Positions 55,573 to 64,000 of a stretch of DNA of 64,000 nt are shown here, one piece after another. The translations under genes and the position numbers were made by a program. The stretch is taken from positions 11,486,874 to 11,550,873 of the forward strand of contig OZ005607.1 in the NCBI GenBank assembly GCA_963930655.1. Reading direction: 5' to 3'. The stretch comes from Myrica gale (Eukaryota; Streptophyta; Magnoliopsida; Fagales; Myricaceae). Under the pieces are notes generated by a model that made no database searches, was not told the origin of the DNA, and saw nothing but the letters and a program-made list of their open reading frames with translations. Position 1 is the first letter of the stretch; every line of letters starts with the position of its first letter.

Positions 55573-56164
55573 GTCGTTTCAATAGATCACTTTGTAAATC
55601 GATTGGAAACTAGTGGATTCGAACGGCCTACGGACCCGGAGAGTTTTTCTCCTTAAGGATGTTCCTTAGGGAGTTTCTCTTCGTAACCATTTTTGGTGTT
55701 ACGTTTCTTTTTTAGCTCTTGCTTTGATTAGTTATTCTTTTACTAACCAAGTTTGCTATTTTTGTTGTGAGTGTTCATTCTTGAGATTTGTCAATCGTCA
55801 CTCACTGATCTGGTTGGTAAGTGCTTTGGTGATATTCTGGTTGTCGATAAGATTGTTCAATTGATTGTGTTTCAATTGTTTGAGTTAATCTGAAAATTAT
55901 GTTTCTGTCAGCTGTAGTTTCTTCGGAGTCGCTTTAAGTTTCTTCAGATTCCCCTGTTTTTCAGATTTGAGTTTTATTGTTTATATGTCACATATTTATA
56001 TCTGATTGGTAATTAGGTATTTGAATATTGTTAACATTGTGTTTGAGTTCATATAATTGAGAATAGGTTGTGTGTATTAAAAAAGAATTATTTGATTTTT
56101 TTAATATACATATCCACCCCCTCTAGGTATTTTCCGCATTAGCTGGGTCTAAATCAGTTTGTTC

Positions 56165-56331
56165 ATTAAGTATCACAAATCTGTGACAATGAATGGGTTC
56201 GTCACACAAACCATTCTGGACAGATGTAACTGCGACAAACTATGGTCTTGTAGTTTCAGTGATGAAATTTAAATTTCTCCATTGAATGGTGTTACTTTTA
56301 GTGACGAGTTTCACTTAAAATTCTTGTAGTG
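56165..56331. mobile_element. short CACTA right-end remnant
   Basis: It ends TTCTTGTAGTG at 56331. The preceding 160 bases carry GTGACGAGTTTCAC and TGTGACAATG-type repeats like the inner ends of other CACTA elements here. No left end is seen. Confidence 0.4.
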
Positions 56332-56339
56332 ACATTTTA

Positions 56340-58190
56340 GTAAAATTAACGATCTCTGTGGACAACAATATTTTGAGAACTCAATTTTTTTTTTGATTCA
56401 ATAGTACCATTCATCTCCCTAGAAAAAAAAATTGCCTTCTTAAATTGAGCTTTAAACATGTAAGAAACTTCATTGCAAATAACTCTTTTCCCTCTCAATC
56501 TTGGTAGATTTGGCTCCACATTATACTACAAATTGGGTGATGGTAATTATAAATAGAAAAAAATGTTAAAAGTATACGTGTGCTTTTAGGCTATTTTGGT
56601 TTTAGATCTATTCTTCGAAAAGAATACTTACTGAATTCGAATGTGTAGGTGTAGGGCTGCCGCTTTACTGGTGGATATAGTAGAAATAAGAAAGGGAAAT
56701 ATCACTCTGGGCCTTCTAACTATCAATGTAATTTTAAATAGAAGTTTAAATTACCATCTTTGACAAATTGAACCCACGAACTATCAAATTTCGTCAATTT
56801 GCACCCCTTAAAATGATCCAACAATTAAACTTGTTCCACGTGTGTTGTGAATAAGCACTCTTTTGTAATTTCAGGAATATATAGTGGCACTCATCATGTA
56901 TTCACGTCTTGACTGACTTAAAAATAAAGTCTCTCCAGACATAATAGTATGGATCAAGAAAGTCATTCCTTTGGTATTCGTCCATACTGACAAATTAATA
57001 TTCTAATAATCACATCAACATCTTTTCCTTTCTCGTGAGAAAAAATATAGTTATGCTTTACATTATTTTAGAATCAAGACATTTTAAAATTATTAATTTT
57101 AGGATGTTTGTTCCCTTCGTTTGTAAATTCAATGTGCCTCTAATGCATGCATTTGTGACTACTTTTTTTTAAAAAAAATGGACAATTTTAATATGGATAG
57201 AAGTTAGTACTTACTGAATAACATTCTTAGATAACTAAAACAACAGAATAACATTCTTAGTTATTAAAGGAATTGTTGACTCTTTAATAGTTGTCAAGAA
57301 AGACCTAGTTAAAATGAATTTGTCCCTAAAACTTTTTTTTTTGTTCGGTGTGGTTCCGTCTCAAATTATCAACTTGTTCTTTTGGGACAGTACGGTTCCA
57401 TCCCAAAAAAAACCAACCTTATTTTTTTGAGACAGACATTTTGTCTCAAAAAAAAAAGAGTTTTCGACTTGGTTTTAATTTCTATTCCAAAAAATGAATT
57501 TACTTTATTTTTAGTACGAAATTTAATATCCATCCTCAAAAAGTACTTTCTGGGATAGATTTTAAACCGTCTCAAAAAGTCAAAATTATTGCAATGACAT
57601 AAGAGGATGCCACAATCAAGTGCACTTTGCACGATGGTAGAAGGAATTTTTATTATTATAATTTTTCGTGTTTGCTAAGTTGAAGAATTATTTATTTTGT
57701 AGTCCTTAAATATTTTGGGCTTGCAAGCAAATGCTGTCAGTTCCCATCGGTTTTCAGGAAGCCTCGATATGATTTATACTTCAGTTTCAATACACATGTT
57801 CATGTTATTTATAATGTTTTTAACTTTTTTCATAATTTTTATTTTTTTAAAAAATAAAATAAAGTGAATTGTTTTAATTATTTAAAAAATAAAAAATTTA
57901 TAAAAAACTTTAAAAAGTTATAAATCACATTATTTTAGTTTTTGGGTGACACATGTGAGCTTATGATTGATGTTGACATTTGAACTATTAATTCTGCGAA
58001 TGAAAATTTAAGAGGACTTTTTTGACAAAAATTATAAACTTAGGGACCTCTCTGATCAAGTTGAAAACTGAAAAATAATTTGTTAAAAAAGGTCAGAACC
58101 TAGAGATGAAATGAGTAATTAAAACTTAATATTTTGACTGCAACTTGCATCGTGATATTGAAATTGACTTATGTTCAAAGTAAGTCACGT
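56340..58190. other. intergenic stretch with worn repeats
   Basis: 57300-57610 carries GGTTCCGTCTC, TTTTGGGACAGTACGGTTCC and TTTTGAGACAGACATTTTG, relatives of the GGGACGGAA-type sequence at 18.1 and 19.9 kb. 56930-57000 (TATGGATCAAGAAAGTCA, TACTGACAAATTA) recurs at 60105-60160. No gene is present. Confidence 0.4.
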
Positions 58191-59450
58191 TGCAGTGGGC
58201 CAAATAAACACTATAATGTGCTTTGTTCTCTCTCAAAAAATTAAATTCATATGCTTCCTTTTTGAGTCATGAAAATATTGCACTTCTGGACCTTCTTCTG
58301 ATCAGCTTAAACTTCAGTTGCTATACCACGGTCTCTACTGGGCTCATGCGGTGCCAAGACTGTACGTCTAGACCAGAAACCATTGCAGCATCGATGGCTC
58401 TGGGCACGTGGCACCGAAATAAGGGTAGCAGAAAACTTGAGTCGGATATTGGGTCAGCGTTTTGGCAAGATGATCTTTTGTTCTACCTCAAAGCGCGGAA
58501 CCAGGATCCAGTTTGAAGGGGGTCGAACTTCTAAGGTAAAATGACAAATGTTTTTCTCTACGTAATGCAAAAAGGTATTTTGGAGTTAAAATATCGAAAA
58601 TTAAAGATTAAAATCATTAAAAATATTGAAATACACGTACCATACAAAACAAAATTCATCAACAAAAAAAATGATATACGTCAATGATGCAATTGATAAT
58701 ATATGTCAAGTAACATCAGCAATGTGTCAATCTGTGATTCAAGCTGATTTGAAATAACTTGAGGACTAAAAAATAGCTAGCTAACCTATATAATCTATTT
58801 TTCCTGTTATAGATATAAACGGTCATTCTAAGATACGGTAGATACTTCTTTCCTTCATGCATATAACACGAAAGAGAGAGAGGAAGAGTCTTAGCAAAAA
58901 CTCAGGTACAACTCAGCCTCATTTAAAAAAAACACAGAGAAAAATCTAAAACAAGTAAAAACATATCACAACTTCATTCATTGTTAGAAAAAACATTATT
59001 AGAGAACTAAAACTCGATAAATTCTTAACGAGTCGGCAAGAACTGAGAATTGAATGAGAGTGAAAGAGCTATTACTCAATCCTGAGAAGTAAAAGAACAA
59101 AAAATGACATTTTTTGCTTTAAGGGATGATGTTTGACATCTAAGCATTTTCAGAGTTACTTTTTAAGTACATGCAAATTGTTTTGGGGGGGGGGGAGCGA
59201 TGGGTGTCGGCCGACACCCTTTGCACCCCCTACTTCCGCCCCTGCCTCAAACCGAGATGCTTTTCTGTATTCTTTCTAATAAGTAAATTGGAGATATGCT
59301 AACACTCAAAAGTCCACTTCAGGGGTGATAAAGAGTCCAAAAACTTCTTGTAAGTAGGAAAATTAAGTACGGTGAGCCCACACAGAGGGCTATCTACCCT
59401 AATGTTAAAGCAAATCCGGAAGAAGTTAGACCTTAAATTCACCACCTAAT
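58190..59450. repeat. duplicated segment, partner of 28665-29205, with insertion
   Basis: The two halves (58190-58492 and 59245-59450) align with continuous sequence at 28.67-29.2 kb. The 752-bp hAT element between them is the only large difference. Confidence 0.75.
58493..59244. mobile_element. non-autonomous hAT element
   Basis: It is flanked by CCTCAAA (58486-58492 and 59245-59251); the paralog near 28985 has CCTCAAACC once. The left end is GCGCGGAACCAGGATCC and the inverted right end CAGGGGCGGAAGTAGG. The palindrome GGGTGTCGGCCGACACCC lies at 59204-59221. The left 150 bp match the 29.69-kb hAT remnant, which still has part of a transposase, so that family may have supplied the enzyme. 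Confidence 0.82.
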
Positions 59451-61020
59451 TAGTATATAGAAATATTGAATGTCGTAGACCTATCTTATCCCTCTTTGAA
59501 TTAGACTATCCAACTCGAATAGTAAAACGAAAAGAATTCTGACAAAAAATATCCAGAAAAAATATAATAAAGATTAATAATTGATATTTTGCTAGTCCAG
59601 AACCCCAACCAATGCATTACCTTCAATCCATTCCATTTGCTGCAGGTGTTTCAAGTGGAAGAAAAACGCTGGCTTCCACTTCTAAGGGTGAATGATAGCA
59701 TTGACACATGATTATGATAGCATTGACTCATGATTATGTCTCTCTCAGTTTCTACAAAAAAAACGACGCGCGCATTACTTGACCAGCTGTAGTTAGAAAA
59801 AACTACTAAAAAAATTTGTAAGAATTCATGGACATTATGTGCATTGAATCCGTGGTCATTACTAAATTATTTCAACTTTCTTATTTTCTTCTCCAGAATG
59901 CTAATATATTGAAGAACAAAACCGAAGGGAAATACTCACAGCAACCAAAGGCTACAAAGCAAAAAAGCAAACACACAAAAGCCGAAAGCATGAGCAAAAG
60001 CAAAGACTGAAAAACTCATGGTGCATGCTGAAGAAAAAAAGAGATAGGAACTTCTCCAGAAAAGAAGGAGAGTGGGCAGACTAAAAATGAAGTTTCTCTG
60101 AACATAACATGGATCAAGAAAGTCACCTCTTCAGTACTTGCCGATATTGACAAATTAGCTTTTGATCGGCTTTCAGGTAGCTAAAGAAATTCGTAGCACT
60201 CTTCTCTCCAATAATTCCGACAAACTTTTGACAATCTCGACCACGTAAACCAGCAAGTGGATTGACTGACTTAAAAAGTAAGTTTTTTTTTTTTTGTTGA
60301 AACGAGCACTTGTATAATAAAGAACAAAACCGAAAGGAAATACACCCACAGAAACCCTAGAAAGCAAAAAGCAAACACACAAAAGCCGAAAGCAAGAGCA
60401 AAACCAATCCTTTTCGTCTTCTTAGACCAGCAACTGGATCAAATAGTAGTGTGCAATTTTTCCACAAATCAGGAGTCGTGAAACCGATACACGTATGCAA
60501 TTATCTCATTCTAAAACTTGCAATTTTCACTTCTTGTAAGCAATCGATTGTTCACGCGCGTATGCAAAATTTTGACAATTTCGACCACATCGATCAGTAA
60601 CATTTCGTTGAAAGGAGCTTGGGCTCTATAAATTAAACCCAATAAAAATTGCGCACTGTTAAAAAAAATAAGGAGGCCTCCCCTGCGAGCAAGGATCCCT
60701 GCCATGGGAGCCGATTTCTTGATTTTTATTTTTTTTTAATTGGCGTTATATATTTCGTAACTTTTAATCCACATCTTTGACCCTTTATTATGTGTGGATT
60801 CTATTTCACTTCCTCAAATTAACAAAGAAAAAAACTAAATTTTATCCACTGTTTTTTGAGTACATGTGCAGGCTGACGAATATTCGTGTCAATTTCCCTT
60901 TATTTGAAGCATTGACTTAGTGTTGTTACTTTGTCGCTAGCTTATCCGAAGTTTCCAATCCTTTCCGTCTTCTTATACCAGCAAGTCAGGAGTCATGATG
61001 AGTAACATTTCGTTGAAGGA
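59450..61020. other. upstream region of the receptor-like protein gene, with internal duplications
   Basis: AGCAAACACACAAAAGCCGA occurs at about 59965 and 60370 with shared flanks (CCGAARGGAAATAC). GAATCCGTGG-type and CTTTTCGTCTTCTTA phrases recur at 60.41 and 60.96 kb. No separate gene is recognised. The pattern suggests collapsed tandem copies of receptor-like protein 5' regions. Confidence 0.45.
60597..60660 (+). promoter_or_regulatory. relic copy of the receptor-like protein promoter
   Basis: GTAACATTTCGTTGAAAGGAGCTTGGGCTCTATAAATTAAACCC-like sequence closely repeats 61000-61045, including the TATA box, but no open frame follows. It marks a lost tandem neighbour. Confidence 0.65.
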
Positions 61021-61030
61021 GCTGGGGGTC

Positions 61031-61036
61031 TATAAA
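61031..61036 (+). promoter_or_regulatory. TATA box of the receptor-like protein gene
   Basis: TATAAA in the context GGGGGTCTATAAAACCC lies 50 bases before the ATG at 61081. It predicts a short leader and rules against the in-frame TTG at 61048 as the start. Confidence 0.65.
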
Positions 61037-61080
61037 ACCCATACAAATTGCAATTCTTTCCTCAATATCTTATAAGCATC

Positions 61081-63678
61081 ATGGCCACGTATTTATTAGA
61101 CCACTTCATCCTCCTCGACTTTCTTTTCTCTGCCTTCATATCTCTTATTTTCCTCATTAATTCCTCTTTCTCTTCTCGCCACCCCCTTTGTCATGAACAT
61201 GAGAGATCAGCCTTGTTGCAATTCAGGGATAGCCTTGTTATGAACGAGTCCTTTTGTTATAATGCGGACGCGTATCCTAAGGCAGCATCATGGAGTCTAG
61301 AAAGAGAGAACGGTAGTACTAGTGATTGCTGCTCCTGGGACGGGGTTGAGTGCGACCACTACACTGGCCACGTCATCAGCCTCGACCTTTCTGACAGTTG
61401 TCTCTATGGTTCTATCAACTCTAACAGCAGCCTCTTTCGTCTTCTTCAACTCCAACGCCTTAATCTTGCTTTTAATGACTTCAATTCCACTCAAATTCCA
61501 TTTGGAGTTGGCTCTCTTTCAAGGTTAACATTCCTCAACCTCTCTCATGCTTTTTTTTCTGGACAAATACCCTCAGAAATTGCGCTCCTCTCCAAGTTGT
61601 CTGTTTTTGATCTACACTACAATTTTGGTTTGTACTCTACAATTGGTTTGGAAAGTTTTGTCAAAAACTTTACTGGCTTAGAAAAGCTTCTTCTCGGTTA
61701 CGTTGATATGTCCTCCTCAGTACCCGAAAGCTTGTCAAATTTATCTTCTTTGACATATTTAGGTCTCTATGATTGTGGATTGTATGGGAAATTCCCATCT
61801 AAAATTTTTCAACTACCACAATTAGAGCAGATTTATTTAGGTTACAATCAAAATCTCACTGGTCAGCTCCCCGAATTTCCCTTAGGATCTCCCCTTAAAA
61901 TTTTATACATCAGTTATTGCAATTTTTCTGGATCTATCCCGAATTCACTCAGTAACCTCACCATGCTCTTGTCTCTATACCTCTCGGGCAATTTTTTTAC
62001 TGATGTGTCATGGCTCAACAGAGCCCATTCAAACGACACTCTATCAAAGATTGAGTATTTAGGATTGAATTCTCTCGGCATAAGAAAGTTCCCAAATATC
62101 CTTCTCAACCATAACAAATTGGTTGTATTAAGTCTATCCGGCAACAATCTTCAAGGATTAATACCTGGATGGATGTACAATGTAAGTAAAGAAGCTCTTC
62201 GAGCTCTAGAGCTTTTTGACAACTTCCTCATAGGATTCGAGCATTCTCCACTTGTTCTTCCTTGGAATAATCTAGAAGACTTATACCTTGACAATAACAT
62301 GCTGCAAGGATTATTCCCAGTTCCACCACCATCTATTCATTTCTTATCTATTTCTAACAACTCTATTAGTGGCTTTCAACAACCTCTAAAAATGATTAAA
62401 TGGTCCAACCTAGCCTTTTTCGTCGCTGACAATAACAGGCTGCAAGGATTACTGCCGATCCCACCACCATCTATCTTGTATTATCAAGTGAGATATAATG
62501 CCTTGACTGGAGCAATCCCACCAATCTTTTGCAATCTTAATTCACTATTGGTACTTGATTTGTCCAATAACAATTTGAGTGGCATGCTTCATCCTTGTTT
62601 AGGTAACTTAAGTCATTCTTTGCAAGTGCTTGGGTTGCGAAGCAACAACTTTGATAGCAGCATCCCAAATACATGGCCAAAAGATTGCAAATTGCGGATG
62701 ATTGACTTGAGTCAAAACCAATTAAAGGGTCAGATGCCAAGATCATTGGCTAACTGTGGGGACCTAGAGTATCTTAATGTGGGTAATAACCGGATCAATG
62801 ATACCTTTCCCTTTTGGTTGAAAAAACTTTACCAGTTGAAGATTTTCATTCTCCACTTCAATGGATTTCATGGTGCAGCAAGTAAGATTGAAAGCAATGA
62901 TTCAATGCTCGAATTGCATATCCTTGACCTCTCTAACAACAATTTCTCTGGAAATTTGCCTGCAAGAAACCTCCTACAATCAAATGTCATGAAAATTGTT
63001 AGTGCAAGTCAGTTGGCATACATGAGCAACAGAGTCGACTACTCAGTGACAATAAGAAACAAAGGCATAGAGTTGGAGTATAAGAAGATTAAAGATGACC
63101 TCACAGTCATTGATTTCTCATGCAATGGGTTTGAAGGCGAAATTCCAGAGCTACTGGGAAATCTTATAGGTCTTCGTGTGCTCAACCTTTCCAATAATGC
63201 TCTCACTGGTCCTATACCATTGTCTTTTGGAAACTTGACACAGCTCGAATCATTGGACCTTTCTCGGAACATGTTGTTTGGAGAGATACCTAGACAACTA
63301 ACGCAACTCATTTGGCTTGAGGTCTTCAATGTCTCTTATAATCATCTCATGGGACCTATACCACATGGAAATCAATTCGATATATTTGAGAATACTTCAT
63401 TTGAAGGTAATCCAAAATTGTGTGGGAGGCCATTGTCAAAGATGTGTGAAAACTCTGAGTACTCACCAATACAACCTTCGACTTTTGGAAAGGATCAAAG
63501 TTCTGAGTCACTGTTCAGCTTTGGTTGGAAGATTGTTGCAATCGGATATGTATGTGGATTTGTAATAGGAGTAATAATTGGGCAACTTGTCACTGCAAGA
63601 CACCCCAATTGGTTTATCAAGACTTTTGGAAAGAAGCAGCAACCTCGAAGAAGAAGAAGAGTGAAGCCACTGAGGTAA
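61081..63678 (+). CDS. leucine-rich repeat receptor-like protein (Cf-9/RLP type)
   Basis: This encodes 865 aa in one exon from ATG 61081. The frame stays open upstream to a TTG at 61048, but the TATA box favours the ATG. A signal peptide covers about 1-32. The N-terminal cap begins CHEHERSALLQFRDS and has the paired-Cys motif DCCSWDGVECDHYTGHV. About two dozen extracellular leucine-rich repeats follow. An island region (about SASQLAYMSNRVDY to ELEYKKIKDD) precedes the last four repeats. The C-terminal cap is FEGNPKLCGRPLSKMCE. The membrane segment VAIGYVCGFVIGVIIGQLV has the GxxxG spacing typical of RLPs, and a short basic tail (GKKQQPRRRRRVKPLR) follows. There is no kinase domain. Length equals that of Cf-9-type proteins. 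Such receptors sit in the plasma membrane, work with SOBIR1- and BAK1-type kinases and recognise microbial or damage ligands; which ligand cannot be told. The frame is intact. Confidence 0.96.
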   Translation: MATYLLDHFILLDFLFSAFISLIFLINSSFSSRHPLCHEHERSALLQFRDSLVMNESFCYNADAYPKAASWSLERENGSTSDCCSWDGVECDHYTGHVISLDLSDSCLYGSINSNSSLFRLLQLQRLNLAFNDFNSTQIPFGVGSLSRLTFLNLSHAFFSGQIPSEIALLSKLSVFDLHYNFGLYSTIGLESFVKNFTGLEKLLLGYVDMSSSVPESLSNLSSLTYLGLYDCGLYGKFPSKIFQLPQLEQIYLGYNQNLTGQLPEFPLGSPLKILYISYCNFSGSIPNSLSNLTMLLSLYLSGNFFTDVSWLNRAHSNDTLSKIEYLGLNSLGIRKFPNILLNHNKLVVLSLSGNNLQGLIPGWMYNVSKEALRALELFDNFLIGFEHSPLVLPWNNLEDLYLDNNMLQGLFPVPPPSIHFLSISNNSISGFQQPLKMIKWSNLAFFVADNNRLQGLLPIPPPSILYYQVRYNALTGAIPPIFCNLNSLLVLDLSNNNLSGMLHPCLGNLSHSLQVLGLRSNNFDSSIPNTWPKDCKLRMIDLSQNQLKGQMPRSLANCGDLEYLNVGNNRINDTFPFWLKKLYQLKIFILHFNGFHGAASKIESNDSMLELHILDLSNNNFSGNLPARNLLQSNVMKIVSASQLAYMSNRVDYSVTIRNKGIELEYKKIKDDLTVIDFSCNGFEGEIPELLGNLIGLRVLNLSNNALTGPIPLSFGNLTQLESLDLSRNMLFGEIPRQLTQLIWLEVFNVSYNHLMGPIPHGNQFDIFENTSFEGNPKLCGRPLSKMCENSEYSPIQPSTFGKDQSSESLFSFGWKIVAIGYVCGFVIGVIIGQLVTARHPNWFIKTFGKKQQPRRRRRVKPLR

Positions 63679-64000
63679 TAAATGGAAATCTACTTAGAGA
63701 AGGCCTTTTTCAGAAGATCTATATTTTATGTGTCTGTATGGTTTATTTTCCTCTAGAGTTATGGTATACTGTTGGGTGGAATTGTAAGAAGCAATAAAAT
63801 CTAAGCTTAGTTTGATAACAATTATAAGAGTTTTTCTTGTGTGAAAGACTTTGGCGGAAGCAGTTCTTGCTAACTTTTTGTTAGGCAGTAGATGCAATTC
63901 AACGTCCTTTGGCCACCGAATTGCTTTCGTAGTAAATAAGCAGTAGATGCACTTTTTTTCAATTTTACGTGGCCATTGATCTCCCACATCTACCCCGAGT
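63679..64000 (+). other. 3' flank of the receptor-like protein gene
   Basis: Closely similar to 40250-40530. It holds an AATAAA at 63678-63683 overlapping the stop, and another (GCAATAAAATC) at about 63792, as possible polyadenylation signals. Confidence 0.5.

Larger units (their letters stand above)
53270..56160 (+). other. older retroelement-like region around a solo LTR
   Basis: Sequence on both sides of the 54.0-55.6 kb solo LTR (53.3-54.0 and 55.58-56.16 kb) appears to be one older element. Its right border, CACCCCCTCTAGGTATTTTC, resembles a retrotransposon LTR end. No coding domain is present and the left end is not fixed. Confidence 0.35.

Noticed and set aside
61048..61080. TTG at 61048 as start of the receptor-like protein
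   Set aside because: It is not an ATG, lies only 17 bases after the TATA box, and the ATG at 61081 gives a normal signal peptide.

Overview
The window is nuclear DNA of a flowering plant, probably a woody eudicot. It is AT-rich and gene-poor, with intron-bearing gene relics and plant-type CACTA, Mutator, hAT, Harbinger, LINE and LTR elements. Nothing in it identifies the species. I see no rRNA, tRNA, CRISPR array or bacterial-type operon.

Only six loci look like ordinary host genes. Four are tandem fasciclin-like arabinogalactan protein genes (FLA11/12 type), all on the minus strand at 6.1-7.0, 20.4-21.3, 23.8-24.7 and 27.4-28.2 kb. They share a TATA-like core promoter and an upstream non-coding block. 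The first two belong to a recent segmental duplication; the other two are older copies. A DUF26 (Gnk2) secreted-protein gene at 9.7-10.4 kb lies behind the first FLA gene and seems to have lost the reading frame of its signal peptide. A full-length Cf-9-type receptor-like protein gene (61.1-63.7 kb, plus strand) ends the window. Its 3' end has a decayed copy at 40.2-40.5 kb, and its promoter has one at 60.6 kb.

Almost everything else is mobile DNA, and several insertions can be delimited to the base by target-site duplications (TSDs). From left to right: 1-3.85 kb, a CACTA derivative; 4.3-5.1 kb, a LINE 3' end; 9.06-9.59 kb, a Harbinger MITE; 13.72-15.04 kb, a probable solo LTR; 15.12-17.98 kb, a CACTA element carrying an exon of an IMPACT/YigZ-family gene; 18.1-20.0 kb, a CACTA remnant split by a hAT-like element; 29.7-30.3 kb, a hAT transposase remnant; 34.6-40.2 kb, a CACTA element with a broken transposase gene that holds a Mutator-type fold-back MITE; 41.96-45.68 kb, a Gypsy chromovirus lacking reverse transcriptase, sitting inside a WD40-gene pseudogene; 46.77-49.68 kb, a Pack-MULE with fragments of a PDLP gene and a DIVARICATA-like MYB gene; 50.1-51.8 kb, a LINE split by a hAT MITE; 54.0-55.6 kb, a solo LTR with an ordered array of paired GTGTCGACAC palindromes; 58.5-59.2 kb, a hAT element inside a duplicated segment.

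Paralogous copies within the window supply unoccupied sites for several insertions: the FLA1/FLA2 duplication, the 28.7/58.2 kb duplication and the WD40 5' fragments at 32.0, 41.8 and 53.0 kb. No exotic new system is evident. The most interesting features are the gene-capturing transposons, the palindrome array and the graded hydroxyproline-rich repeats of the FLA cluster.
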